Source of the DNA: Bacillota bacterium
GTDB lineage: Bacteria; Bacillota; Syntrophomonadia; Syntrophomonadales; Syntrophomonadaceae
Direction of reading: 5' to 3'
Assembly: GCA_023395515.1 (NCBI GenBank)
Contig: JAEWZB010000051.1
Coordinates: 1-23,929 of the forward strand
DNA: 23,929 nucleotides
Shown: positions 8,111 through 16,416 of the stretch, piece after piece
Numbering within the stretch: position 1 is the first letter of the stretch
Layout of the letters: every line of letters begins with the position of its first letter
The notes under the pieces: generated by a model
Told to the model about the DNA's origin: nothing
Databases searched by the model: none
Seen by the model: only the letters and a program-made list of their open reading frames with translations
Translations under genes and position numbers: made by a program

Positions 8111-8782
8111 ATGGATAATGGTGATCGGGTTATATTACAAGAAATTTTTAATAACAGTGCTCAGATGTATGCATTTATAGCTAGATTATACCGGGTAGAA
8201 GTTGATGAACAATTATGGGAACAACTGAAAAAATCGGATTTTGCAGCAGTACCTGACATTCCCAAGCTTACTGAAGGTTATCTGATGATGGATACTTATT
8301 TAAAAAATCACGGAGATGATCCTATTACTGATTTAGCCGTGGATTATGCCCGCACTTTTTTAGGCTTTGGACCCACTGCCGGTCAAGGCGCTTTTCCTTA
8401 TGAATCAGTTTATACCAGCCATGATGGGGTAATCATGCAAGAGGCTAGAGATGAGGTAGTGGAGCTATACCGCAAGGAAAATATGGTTAAAGACGCATCA
8501 TTCAGAGAACCAGAAGACCATATAGCTTTTGAGTTAGTTTACCTGGAACACTTATGTTATAAGCTGGAGGAAGCCCTGCAAAATGATGATGATGCTATGT
8601 TAAGCCTTTATTTAAGTAAAAAAATAGATTTCCTGCAAAATCATATTATGAATTGGGTTCCCCGCTTTTGTATTGATATTGACAAAGTAGCCGGTACTTT
8701 ATTTTACAAAGCCCTGGCTAAAATTACCCTGGGATATTTACAAATGGGGCTAGAGTTAGCCGAAGAATTGCATATGAATTAA
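8111..8782 (+). CDS. TorD/DmsD-family molybdoenzyme chaperone
   Basis: Cytoplasmic maturation chaperone of 223 aa that would bind the Tat leader and apo-form of the molybdenum subunit and hold it back from export until the cofactor is in place. The family signature REPEDHIAFELVYLEHL (E-P-E-D-H) is clear, as is the FGPTAGQGAFPYESVY segment typical of TorD-like proteins in sulfur and molybdenum clusters. The open frame extends up to a TTG at 8066, but the ATG at 8111 is chosen because AAGGAGAG at about 8098-8105 precedes it and the resulting start (MDNGDRVILQEIF) fits the family. It lies between the three structural genes and the NapG/NapH-like genes. Confidence 0.92.
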   Translation: MDNGDRVILQEIFNNSAQMYAFIARLYRVEVDEQLWEQLKKSDFAAVPDIPKLTEGYLMMDTYLKNHGDDPITDLAVDYARTFLGFGPTAGQGAFPYESVYTSHDGVIMQEARDEVVELYRKENMVKDASFREPEDHIAFELVYLEHLCYKLEEALQNDDDAMLSLYLSKKIDFLQNHIMNWVPRFCIDIDKVAGTLFYKALAKITLGYLQMGLELAEELHMN

Positions 8783-8823
8783 CTTGTTCACTAAGTGTTA
8801 CTAATTAAAAGGAATTGATATGT

Positions 8824-9405
8824 ATGGATGCAAAGATAACCCGCCGGGATTTAATTAAGACCGTGGGGGCCTCAGCTTTAATCTTAGGTATGGGTGGCAG
8901 TCTAAATTTTTTCGAAAATGAACGCGTATTTATACGTCCGCCCGGAATGTTAAATGAAAAGGATTTTTTAGCTAAATGTATCAAATGTCAGAAGTGCTTA
9001 GCTGTTTGCCATACCCAAGTAATAGTCCCTATCTCCTGGAGCGAAGGCCGTAAAGCACTGGGGACTCCTACTTTAAAATTTGCGCAAGGCTATTGTGACC
9101 TGTGTATGGATTGTGTTGAAGTTTGCCCCACGGGAGCCTTATTGCCTGTAGAGCCGGAGGCCGTAAAAATAGGTATAGCTAAAATTGACCCCCAACTTTG
9201 CGTAGCCTGGGACTGGAGCGGCTGTATCGAATGTTTTGAAGTCTGCCCTTATGAGGCCATTAGTTTAGATGCCAAACAACGCCCGGTAGTAGATGAAGTT
9301 AAATGTAATGGTTGTGGTTTATGTGAAAACATATGCCCCAGTAGTTCCATAAGAGGCTATGACCTCCAAAAAAGTGGTAAGGCTATTGTAGTAAAGCCGG
9401 TATGA
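8824..9405 (+). CDS. NapG/MauM-like Tat-targeted ferredoxin with four FeS clusters
   Basis: Predicted extracytoplasmic ferredoxin of 193 aa. The N-terminus has a Tat motif, TRRDLIK (twin Arg 7-8), and a hydrophobic stretch to about residue 30. Four cysteine groups follow: 52/55/58/62, 91/94/97/101, 126/134/137/141 (the widened C-x7-C-x2-C-x3-C spacing known in NapG) and 161/164/167/171. NapG works with NapH in quinol oxidation for nitrate reductase. Here the pair belongs to a different molybdenum enzyme. The ATG at 8824 (ribosome site AAAGGA at about 8808-8813) is preferred over an in-frame TTG at 8815, because it places the twin arginine normally. Confidence 0.9.
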   Translation: MDAKITRRDLIKTVGASALILGMGGSLNFFENERVFIRPPGMLNEKDFLAKCIKCQKCLAVCHTQVIVPISWSEGRKALGTPTLKFAQGYCDLCMDCVEVCPTGALLPVEPEAVKIGIAKIDPQLCVAWDWSGCIECFEVCPYEAISLDAKQRPVVDEVKCNGCGLCENICPSSSIRGYDLQKSGKAIVVKPV

Positions 9406-9447
9406 TTTTATTTAATATGCTAGATATGTGGCTTAGGAGACGAAGGT

Positions 9448-10269
9448 ATGAGAAAAATAAATTTAAAAATGAATAGAATACGCTTATTGTTTGCCATGGG
9501 CATAGTAGCCCTGGTTACAGTGGGGGTACAGGGGAAGCTGGATTGGGGCAGTTTATGCTCATATTGCCCCCTGGGATTTATGCAAATTACCTTGGCTGGC
9601 CGGAGTGTGCCAGTGGATCTTTTGTGGCCGGTAACCTTGGTAACTATAGGAGTTATATTTTTAGGCAAGGTATTTTGTGCTTGGATATGTCCTACCGCCT
9701 TATTAAGAGGAGTTTTTAAGGGAGAAAAAAATAATCTGGAAGCTAAGCAGTGCAGTGGACAATGCTCATCTTGCAGCACATCAGAACCGGGAGGCAGCTC
9801 TTATACAACTTATATTATTTTGGGTGTAGTTTTATTAGCCTCATTTATAGTAAAATTTCCGGTATTTTGCTTGGTTTGTCCGGTAGGGCTGTTTTTTGGT
9901 TTCGGATATGCCGTATTTCGCCTTTCCACCTTATACCAGCCAGGCTGGGAGCTAATAATTTTCCCCTTAATACTGATCTTGGAGGTATTTGTTCTGCGTT
10001 CATGGTGTACTTCATTTTGTCCTTTAGGTGCTATGTTTAAAATTATGGGACAGTTAGGAATTAAATCTAAGCTGGCGGTAAGGCCTAGCATTAATCAGAC
10101 CACCTGTTTACAAAGTCAGGGACATAATTGCTCAAAATGCCATAATGCTTGTGGCGAAAATTTAAATATGCCTTTATACCAAAAAGATGATTATGCGGAT
10201 TGTACTTTATGCCTGGAGTGCTATCAGGATTGTCCCACTGAGTCTATAACTATTACGGTGAAATCTTAG
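9448..10269 (+). CDS. NapH-like membrane-bound polyferredoxin
   Basis: Membrane ferredoxin of 273 aa with about four hydrophobic segments, expected to pass electrons between menaquinol and the NapG-like partner. It shows the NapH/RdxA-type CP motifs C37-x2-C40-P, C77-x3-C81-P, C141-x2-C144-P and C187-x3-C191-P. A C-terminal domain carries two [4Fe-4S] groups: C220-x7-C228-x2-C231-x3-C235 and C252/C255/C258/C262. An extra CSGQCSSC cluster (102/106/109) lies in the loop after the second CP motif. The start ATG has a GGAG about 10 nt upstream. The gene follows the NapG-like gene by 42 nt and precedes the large ferredoxin by 22 nt, so the three form an electron-transfer sub-operon. Confidence 0.9.
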   Translation: MRKINLKMNRIRLLFAMGIVALVTVGVQGKLDWGSLCSYCPLGFMQITLAGRSVPVDLLWPVTLVTIGVIFLGKVFCAWICPTALLRGVFKGEKNNLEAKQCSGQCSSCSTSEPGGSSYTTYIILGVVLLASFIVKFPVFCLVCPVGLFFGFGYAVFRLSTLYQPGWELIIFPLILILEVFVLRSWCTSFCPLGAMFKIMGQLGIKSKLAVRPSINQTTCLQSQGHNCSKCHNACGENLNMPLYQKDDYADCTLCLECYQDCPTESITITVKS

Positions 10270-10291
10270 GTATCAGAATAAGGAGATAAAT

Positions 10292-11452
10292 ATGCTGAAA
10301 AGTGTTATGTCTTTGCTGAATGAACCGAATGATATTGTAATAAGAAGCTCATTATGCGGGCATACATATTCAAATAAGTTTAGCTGCAGCCTATGTGTTG
10401 ATAATTGTCCTACCCAAGGTTTGGTATGGCGTGATAATACCTGGCAAGCGGAAGATTGCAACCGCTGTGGCCAATGTGTGGCTATTTGCCCCAGTCATGT
10501 TTTTAAATTAGATGAGGATAGCCTGGTGAAAAAGTGCCAAACTAATAAACCGGCTTTATTGACTTGTGATGTTTTATTGAATGGAATAAAAGATTCTTAT
10601 AATGGCCTTATAGTTAATATGTCTTGTTTAAACCAACTATACCCGGAACTTTTGCTTTATATCTTAGCAGAACAAGGACAGCTTAATATATATCTGGAAC
10701 CGGAAAAATGCAGTCAGTGTTATGAGTTTAAGTGCCAAAATCTAATAGATAAAATACAAGCCATCGGAGATTTTAAGGCCCGAATTAACTGGATTGAAAA
10801 TCGGGAAGGGCTGCCGGATTTAGCTGTTCAAAATGAAGCACCGGTAATGAACCGCCGGGAATTTTTAGGTACTATGCTGCGGCGGGGGAAAAAGGCTTCG
10901 GTGGAGGTAATTAATGAAACTATATCTGACTACAACCAGTTGTTTGCTGATAACAGTAATCAAAATAATGGCAAATTAAAAGCCCAGCCGGAGAAAAGAC
11001 TGAAATTATTAATGGCTTTACAAGTTTTTAATCAGAAAAATATAGCATATGAAATAACCGAACTGCCTTATCGTTATGTGCAGGTTGATAAATGTCAATT
11101 TTGCGGGATATGTTCTAAGTTATGTCCTGGTGATGCTTTAGAAATTAAAGAATCCGATGATAGCAAAAGTTTGCATTATTGGCCCTTAAAATGCAATGGT
11201 TGCGGGCTTTGTCAGAATGCGTGCGTGATGGGTGAAGTAAACTGGGGTAAAGCTATGCAAATTGAAGATCTGATTAAGAAAAAAGGCGAAATTTTATTAG
11301 CTGCAGCTAAAGCTGATAATTGTAATAGCTGTGGTGAAAAAACCTTTTTCTACCCGGATAATCAAGAGCATAGCTGTTATGTTTGCAGGCTGAAGAGCAA
11401 AAATCCCCAAAACATAAATCCATTTAAACGTTGGAAATTTGACAGTGCTTAA
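10292..11452 (+). CDS. Large cytoplasmic multi-cluster ferredoxin with internal Tat-like motif
   Basis: Iron-sulfur protein of 386 aa without a signal peptide or membrane segment. The N-terminal half has cysteine groups 22/32/35/39 and 56/59/62/66, then isolated Cys82, 92 and 112 and a CSQCYEFKC motif (140/143/148). Residues 186-200 read MNRREFLGTMLRRGK, which resembles a Tat signal but is not followed by a hydrophobic core. The C-terminal half has two ferredoxin groups, 268/271/274/278 and 301/304/307/311, and a final CxxC-x14-CxxC (344/347, 362/365) that resembles a zinc ribbon or rubredoxin-like site. The ATG follows AAGGAGA. It is the last gene of the operon. I do not know a precise family name. 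A cytoplasmic redox relay or an assembly factor is the best inference. Confidence 0.8.
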   Translation: MLKSVMSLLNEPNDIVIRSSLCGHTYSNKFSCSLCVDNCPTQGLVWRDNTWQAEDCNRCGQCVAICPSHVFKLDEDSLVKKCQTNKPALLTCDVLLNGIKDSYNGLIVNMSCLNQLYPELLLYILAEQGQLNIYLEPEKCSQCYEFKCQNLIDKIQAIGDFKARINWIENREGLPDLAVQNEAPVMNRREFLGTMLRRGKKASVEVINETISDYNQLFADNSNQNNGKLKAQPEKRLKLLMALQVFNQKNIAYEITELPYRYVQVDKCQFCGICSKLCPGDALEIKESDDSKSLHYWPLKCNGCGLCQNACVMGEVNWGKAMQIEDLIKKKGEILLAAAKADNCNSCGEKTFFYPDNQEHSCYVCRLKSKNPQNINPFKRWKFDSA

Positions 11453-11488
11453 AATTAATAAGATGTATTCTGCTAAGAACAGGTCTGT

Positions 11489-12079
11489 TTAAGCCAATTT
11501 ATAACCTAAACCTCTAAGAATAAATTGCATAGTATTATTTATCATTCCCTCAGCCGGATATTCATCCGCAGATAAAAGAGGTTTAAGAAACTGCGGATTT
11601 ATGCGGGGGAAAATTATCACTGATACCAGCAACTGAAAAGCATGGTCTACTGAAGGGAATTCAAATAAACCAGTTTCCAAACCGGTTTCCAAATATTTAC
11701 GCAATCTGGTCCATACCGGATAAATAAAAGATTCAATCTGATTATTGCGCGGGGTTTGGTTCAAAATTTCCCTATGTAAAATAGTCATAATTTCCGGGTT
11801 ATTAATCCGAAAATTAATTATTCCCGCTACTATTTCCCTGATTCCTAAAACCGGGTCATCAGCTAATTCATTATTTTTAAATATATCTATATTAAAAAGA
11901 GAAGTATTAAGTAATTCGGTTAATACTTGCTCTTTCCCGCCAAAATAATAAGAAATCAGTGATATGTTAACCCCTGCCTGGGTACAAATCTGTTTGACTG
12001 ATGTTCCGTTAAATCCTTGTTGGGCAAATAAACTCCGGGCAGCTTCTAGTATTTTTATTTTAGTATCTGATTCTTTCAC
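11489..12079 (-). CDS. TetR-family transcriptional regulator
   Basis: Repressor of 196 aa. The N-terminal helix-turn-helix is canonical: ILEAARSLFAQQGFNGTSVK followed by QICTQAGVNISLISYYFGGKEQVLTELL. The C-terminal ligand-binding part (about 75-196) is of the general type and does not show the ligand. The start is GTG at 12077-12079, with GGAG eight nt upstream. An ATG seen slightly upstream is out of frame. It is convergent with the respiratory operon (36 bp between stops) and divergent from the chemoreceptor. Its own promoter contains a dyad shared with the operon promoter at 3787, so autoregulation plus control of the molybdenum-enzyme operon is likely. Family is certain; the regulon is inferred from the shared site. 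Confidence 0.93.
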   Translation of the reverse strand: MKESDTKIKILEAARSLFAQQGFNGTSVKQICTQAGVNISLISYYFGGKEQVLTELLNTSLFNIDIFKNNELADDPVLGIREIVAGIINFRINNPEIMTILHREILNQTPRNNQIESFIYPVWTRLRKYLETGLETGLFEFPSVDHAFQLLVSVIIFPRINPQFLKPLLSADEYPAEGMINNTMQFILRGLGYKLA

Positions 12080-12104
12080 AATTGCATCTCCTCATATTAA
12101 AAGT

Positions 12105-12126
12105 TTAAATTAAACGATTATTTAAT
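12105..12126 (-). promoter_or_regulatory. Probable TetR autoregulatory operator
   Basis: On the minus strand it contains ATTAAA-TAATCG-TTTAAT (12109-12126) and continues into GTTTAA-A-TTAAAC (12103-12115). It lies immediately downstream of the tetR -10 box and matches 3787-3808 in 19 of 22 positions. Confidence 0.6.
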
Positions 12127-12156
12127 AATATAGGCACTTATTGCGCGAATTGTCAA
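12127..12156 (-). promoter_or_regulatory. Promoter of the tetR gene
   Basis: On the minus strand: TTGACA (12151-12156), an 18-bp spacer, then TATATT (12127-12132). The shared dyad begins at the next base, so bound repressor would cover the start of transcription. No clear promoter for the divergent chemoreceptor gene was found in the same gap. Confidence 0.6.
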
Positions 12157-12246
12157 ATATTTTGCTGTATTTTGTTTTTATAGTCAGTAAGTTCAGAGGG
12201 TGATGAAAAACCTGGAATTGATTAGCATAGAGAGGGTGTTGAATGA

Positions 12247-14244
12247 ATGAGAAATATCGGAAACCAGTTAGCGGTATATTTTACCATAACTCTCTTAGTT
12301 GTAGCCGGAGGCTTAGGTTTAATTGCTTATAAGAGTGCTGCTAATGCATTAGAAAATAATACTAAAGATAGCTTTATTGAGCTTGCAGACCAAGTAGCTC
12401 AAACGATTACCATGTCTAATAATTTACAAATAAGCACAGTTGAAACTATAGCTAATAGACCTGATATTAGGAGCATGGATTGGGAGATTCAACTTCCCGC
12501 ATTAATTGATGAATTAGAAAGGAAAAAATACATAGACATCGGAGTAGCTGCACCTGATGGTATCTTACATAGAAGCGGCGGTGCTGAAGTTGATATAAAT
12601 AATAGAGAGTATTTTACTTTACCGATACAGGGAATCTCCAAGATTAGCGAACCTATAGTCAGCAGGGATGGTTCTTTGATTATAGTTACAGGTGTTCCCA
12701 TAAAAGACGAAAACAATAAGGTTCATGGAGTACTAATGGTTACACTAGATGGCAGAGCTTTAAATTCGATTACCAATGCGGTGCATTTTGGTGATAATGT
12801 TACTGCTCATATAATTAATGGAGAAGGTACTATAATTGCTCATCCTGATGAGAATTTTGTTTTAGAACAGAAAAATATAATTGCAATGGCTCAAGAAGAT
12901 AAAACCTGGGAAGGTTTAGCCCAAATAAATGCCAGAATGATAAACGGTGAAAAAGGTTTTGAAAGTTATCTTTTCCAAGGCCAAGATATATATGTGGGTT
13001 ATTCCCCCATTGAAGGTACGGACTGGAGTGTAGCTATAACTGCGCCCCGGTCTGAAGTGATGGCAGGCTTAGATGTTCTAAAAACTCAAATAATGTTTTT
13101 AACTTTCTTTTTCATCCTCTTAGGTTTAGTTATGGCTTACTTTATTGGGCGTCATATAACAACTCCCATAACTATTTTATCAAGAACTTTAAAACGGCTG
13201 GGCAATTACGATTTAAGCCCGGAAGAGGATACTAGGATAACTAAATATTTACGGAATAAAGATGAGATAGGAATTATGGCCCACGCCCTTACTAATATGC
13301 AGAATAATTTTGTGCAAATTCTAAAAGAAATAGATACTAAATCTAATCAAGTAGCAGCAGCTTCTCAAGAAATGACTGCCATTAGTAATCAAGCTGCTAC
13401 GGCAGCCGAGGAAATGGCGAAAACTATAGAAGAAATGGCCAGAGGCTCAAGTGATCAAGCTAAAGATACAGAACAAGGGGCATTAAATATCAATGAAATG
13501 AGCACTCTTATTGACAATAATTATGAACACATGCAAGAGCTGCATGATAGAACTAATGCGGTAAGTGGGTTAAAAGACGAAGGTTTTAATGCTTTGGAAA
13601 TTCTTCTAAATAAAACTACGGAAAGCAATGCAGCCATATCTCAAATATCTATTATTATCCAAGATACTAATAATAGTACTGAAGGCATTAAAACGGCAAG
13701 TGGTGTAATTAAAAGTATTGCCGATCAAACTAATTTACTGGCTCTTAATGCAGCAATTGAAGCAGCCCGAGCCGGGGAGCATGGCCAGGGATTTGCGGTA
13801 GTAGCAGAAGAGGTAAGAAAACTAGCTGAACAATCCAACCATTCAGTCTTGGAAATCGAAGCTATTGTTAACGAGCTTACATTTAAAACGAATAGAGCTG
13901 TAAATACAATGAATGATGTCAAAGCAATTGTAGATGAGCAAACGGCTAGCGTAACGGAAACTAAAGGTAAGTTTGAAGGTATTGCCCAAGCTATAGAAAA
14001 AACTAAAGAAGTTATAGAAAAACTTAATGATTCTGAAAAAGCCTTAGACCTAAAGAAAAACAAAATAATAGAGATAGTTCAAAGTTTATCTGCTATAGCC
14101 CAAGAAAATGCGGCAGGAACAGAAGAAGCCGCAGCATCTGTAGAAGAACAAACGGCCTCAGTTCTGGAAATAGCAAGTACAGCCCGGGCGCTTACTAACC
14201 TAGCAGAAGATATGCAGAACCATATTAGGAAATTCAAATACTAG
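12247..14244 (+). CDS. Methyl-accepting chemotaxis protein (dCache-type sensor, HAMP, signalling domain)
   Basis: Membrane chemoreceptor of 665 aa. TM1 is at about 8-28 and TM2 at about 281-300. The roughly 250-residue external domain between them has the look of a double-Cache sensor, with GVLMVTLDGRAL and a closing WSVAITAPRSEV segment. A HAMP domain follows at about 300-355, then a long coiled-coil signalling domain. Its hairpin tip ADQTNLLALNAAIEAARAGE, then HGQGFAVVAEEVRKLAEQS, at about 490-530 is canonical for CheA/CheW interaction. The C-terminus has no CheR-tether pentapeptide. The start ATG at 12247 has only a weak GAGAGGG-type site; an overlapping ATG at 12243 is out of frame. It lies beside tetR and the respiratory operon, so taxis to that enzyme's substrate is possible but unproven. 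Confidence 0.95.
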   Translation: MRNIGNQLAVYFTITLLVVAGGLGLIAYKSAANALENNTKDSFIELADQVAQTITMSNNLQISTVETIANRPDIRSMDWEIQLPALIDELERKKYIDIGVAAPDGILHRSGGAEVDINNREYFTLPIQGISKISEPIVSRDGSLIIVTGVPIKDENNKVHGVLMVTLDGRALNSITNAVHFGDNVTAHIINGEGTIIAHPDENFVLEQKNIIAMAQEDKTWEGLAQINARMINGEKGFESYLFQGQDIYVGYSPIEGTDWSVAITAPRSEVMAGLDVLKTQIMFLTFFFILLGLVMAYFIGRHITTPITILSRTLKRLGNYDLSPEEDTRITKYLRNKDEIGIMAHALTNMQNNFVQILKEIDTKSNQVAAASQEMTAISNQAATAAEEMAKTIEEMARGSSDQAKDTEQGALNINEMSTLIDNNYEHMQELHDRTNAVSGLKDEGFNALEILLNKTTESNAAISQISIIIQDTNNSTEGIKTASGVIKSIADQTNLLALNAAIEAARAGEHGQGFAVVAEEVRKLAEQSNHSVLEIEAIVNELTFKTNRAVNTMNDVKAIVDEQTASVTETKGKFEGIAQAIEKTKEVIEKLNDSEKALDLKKNKIIEIVQSLSAIAQENAAGTEEAAASVEEQTASVLEIASTARALTNLAEDMQNHIRKFKY

Positions 14245-14312
14245 CTACTCTATAAATCTGTCAGAGGATGAGGGGATAGGCCATAGCTCTAAAATCCACC
14301 GGCTAAACCTCA

Positions 14313-14349
14313 AAATAGGAATCTGAGGTCTAACCCCGGATTCCTATTT
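14313..14349. terminator. Hairpin between convergent chemoreceptor and P-type ATPase genes
   Basis: AAATAGGAATC (14313-14323) and GATTCCTATTT (14339-14349) form a perfect 11-bp stem with a 15-nt loop. It lies 69 nt after the chemoreceptor stop and 74 nt beyond the ATPase stop. There is only a short run of A/T on each side, so it may serve both strands. Confidence 0.65.
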
Positions 14350-14422
14350 GGTACGCTGGCCTAGATTAAAGTTCAAGGGATATTTCATCAGGGAAGGCTT
14401 ACTCTATCGTTAAGAGTTATTA

Positions 14423-16354
14423 TTAAGATGAAATCATATTATGGCTAGACTTACTACTCCTATCAACAATTCTAAAACGAAGATAATTGTTTTTCCTCCA
14501 TTTTAGTAATAAAGATGAATTTATGATTACCAGAACCGAACCGGCATTATGTACTAGCGCTCCCATAACGGGATTTAATACGCCGGTTATAGCCAGAATA
14601 ATTGCTATAAAGTTAAGCAGCATAGAAAAGGTTAAATTACCTTTAATTACTAGCATCATTTTTTTAGCCAGGTAAATTAAATGAGGTATTTCTTTAATAT
14701 CGTCGTTTACCAATACAATATCTGCAGCGTCTATGGCGATATCACTACCGACCCCACCCATGGCAATTCCTACAAAAGCTTTTTTTAAGGCCGGAGCGTC
14801 ATTGATACCGTCACCAATCATACCCACCTTTTTATGGGCCTGTTGATATTTGTCAATCCACATCAATTTATCTTCTGGCAAACAATTAGCGTGAACTTCA
14901 TTAATATTTAGCTGCAGGGCAATGTGGTTAGCTGCCTTTTCATGGTCACCTGTTAATAATATAGGAACTACTCCGGTTTTTTTAATTTCAAGTATCATAA
15001 CATTGGCATCTGGGCGTAAAGTATCTGATAAAGCCAAGAAACCAACCAGCTCTCCTGCTACTGATAAGTAAATAATAGTACAGCCTTTTTCTATATATTG
15101 ATTAGTAATAGATAAATCATGGGTTTCTAATGGGATCTGCCATTCTGATAACATTTTAATATTTCCGGCTAATACCGTTTGGGAGTTAATATTAGCTACA
15201 ACCCCTCGTCCCGGCAGCATTTGAAACTGACTTGCCTCTAACAGTTCTGGCTGGTCTAGGTCGCGGTAGCTACGAACAATTGCTTTGCCCAAGGGATGTT
15301 CCGAACGGGCTTCAACACTGGCCGCATAGAGAAATAATTGGTTTTCCGAAAAATCAGCAGAAAAACTATGTATGGCACTTACTCGGGGTTCTCCGTAAGT
15401 TAAAGTTCCGGTTTTATCAAAGGTAATATTGGTAACGGTTGCTAATCGTTCCAAGGCATCTCCCTCACGAACGAGAAAGCCGTGTCTAGTTGCATTACCG
15501 ATAGCGGCCATAATAGCTGTCGGTGTAGCAAGCACTAGTGCACAAGGACAAAATACCACTAAAATTGTAACTGCGCGAATAATTTGTCCGGTAATTAGCC
15601 AGGTTAAAAGTGCGGTACTTAAAGCAATTATAACAATCCATGTTGCCCATCTATCAGCCATACCGACGATTTTAGCCTTCCCGGCGTCTGCGGATTGAAC
15701 CAAGCGTATCATGCGCTGGATGGAACTATCCTCACCGACTTTGGTGGCCTTAAAGTCAAATGAGCCAAATTGATTAACGGTTCCGCTGGATACAGTGTCA
15801 CCAATAGATTTATCCACCGGAAGAGGCTCTCCCGTCATAACCGCCTGATTAATAGAGGTTGCACCTGCTATTATTTCTCCATCGACGGGTATTGTTTCAC
15901 CGGGGAGAACGCGTATAATGTCACCAATATTAACTTGGGCAGCCGGAATAATTTCTTCAGTTCCATTAATCAATCTGCGAGCAGTTTGAGGAGTTAAATG
16001 TACTAATTTTTCTATACCGGCCCGGGCTTTAGCCACAGTTAGATTCTCTAATAAAGCCCCTAATTGCATAATAAAAGCAACCTCACCTGCTGCAAAATCT
16101 TCGCCGATAATAACCGCAGCAATTAAAGCGATAGCAACTAAAACATCTACTTTTATATCAAAAGCAGTAATTAGAGCAATAACCGCTGATAAAATAATGG
16201 GAATACCACATAATATAATAGCAATCCAAGCTGCATCAAAAGGAAGATGAAAGGGCTTAAAAATACTAATAAGCAATGCCAACCCAGAAATGATTAGAAA
16301 GCTAATATCTCTCTTGGCTCCTCCCCATTCCAACAGATTTTCTAACTTTTCCAT
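14423..16354 (-). CDS. Heavy-metal-translocating P1B-type ATPase
   Basis: ATP-driven metal exporter of 643 aa in the cytoplasmic membrane. Motifs: actuator TGEP (174-177), transmembrane metal-site CPC (269-271), phosphorylation site DKTGT (313-317), SEHPLGKAI, and the hinge MIGDGINDAP. There is no N-terminal metal-binding (HMA, CxxC) domain, so it is a short form. The last two membrane segments carry NLTFSMLLNFIAI and GALVHNAGSVLVIINSS. They lack the YN and MSSxxV signatures of CopA-type copper pumps and the K/DMG of CadA/ZntA. The metal is therefore uncertain despite the upstream CsoR-like sensor with a copper-type ligand set. The start ATG follows AAAGGA. It is expressed from its own promoter, which is embedded in a 15-bp inverted repeat. 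Confidence 0.93.
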   Translation of the reverse strand: MEKLENLLEWGGAKRDISFLIISGLALLISIFKPFHLPFDAAWIAIILCGIPIILSAVIALITAFDIKVDVLVAIALIAAVIIGEDFAAGEVAFIMQLGALLENLTVAKARAGIEKLVHLTPQTARRLINGTEEIIPAAQVNIGDIIRVLPGETIPVDGEIIAGATSINQAVMTGEPLPVDKSIGDTVSSGTVNQFGSFDFKATKVGEDSSIQRMIRLVQSADAGKAKIVGMADRWATWIVIIALSTALLTWLITGQIIRAVTILVVFCPCALVLATPTAIMAAIGNATRHGFLVREGDALERLATVTNITFDKTGTLTYGEPRVSAIHSFSADFSENQLFLYAASVEARSEHPLGKAIVRSYRDLDQPELLEASQFQMLPGRGVVANINSQTVLAGNIKMLSEWQIPLETHDLSITNQYIEKGCTIIYLSVAGELVGFLALSDTLRPDANVMILEIKKTGVVPILLTGDHEKAANHIALQLNINEVHANCLPEDKLMWIDKYQQAHKKVGMIGDGINDAPALKKAFVGIAMGGVGSDIAIDAADIVLVNDDIKEIPHLIYLAKKMMLVIKGNLTFSMLLNFIAIILAITGVLNPVMGALVHNAGSVLVIINSSLLLKWRKNNYLRFRIVDRSSKSSHNMISS

Positions 16355-16373
16355 ATGATGACATCCTTTCGTT

Positions 16374-16416
16374 ACCTATAGGGGTATAAACGAAATATAC
16401 ATATACCCCTATAGGT
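16374..16416. promoter_or_regulatory. Probable CsoR operator: perfect 15-bp inverted repeat
   Basis: ACCTATAGGGGTATA (16374-16388) and its exact complement TATACCCCTATAGGT (16402-16416) are separated by 13 bp. Each arm contains the GC-rich core in an A/T frame (ACCCC-TATA-GGT) typical of CsoR-family operators. One arm fills the -35/-10 spacer of the ATPase promoter; the other lies downstream near the start of transcription. Confidence 0.8.

Noticed and set aside
8815..8823. TTG start for the NapG-like protein
   Set aside because: The ATG at 8824 is a standard codon and gives normal placement of the Tat motif.
10840..10870. Separate Tat-exported protein starting at the internal ATG before NRREFL
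   Set aside because: No ribosome site upstream and no hydrophobic core after the twin arginine; the frame is continuous with the N-terminal ferredoxin.
11453..11488. Terminator between the large ferredoxin and tetR (AACAG/CTGTT)
   Set aside because: Stem of five pairs with a two-base loop and no T-run; too weak to call.
12130..12146. GGCAC...TTGC on the plus strand as a sigma-54 promoter for the chemoreceptor
   Set aside because: Only 8 bases lie between GG and GC; sigma-54 promoters need 10. The sequence is also far from the start codon.
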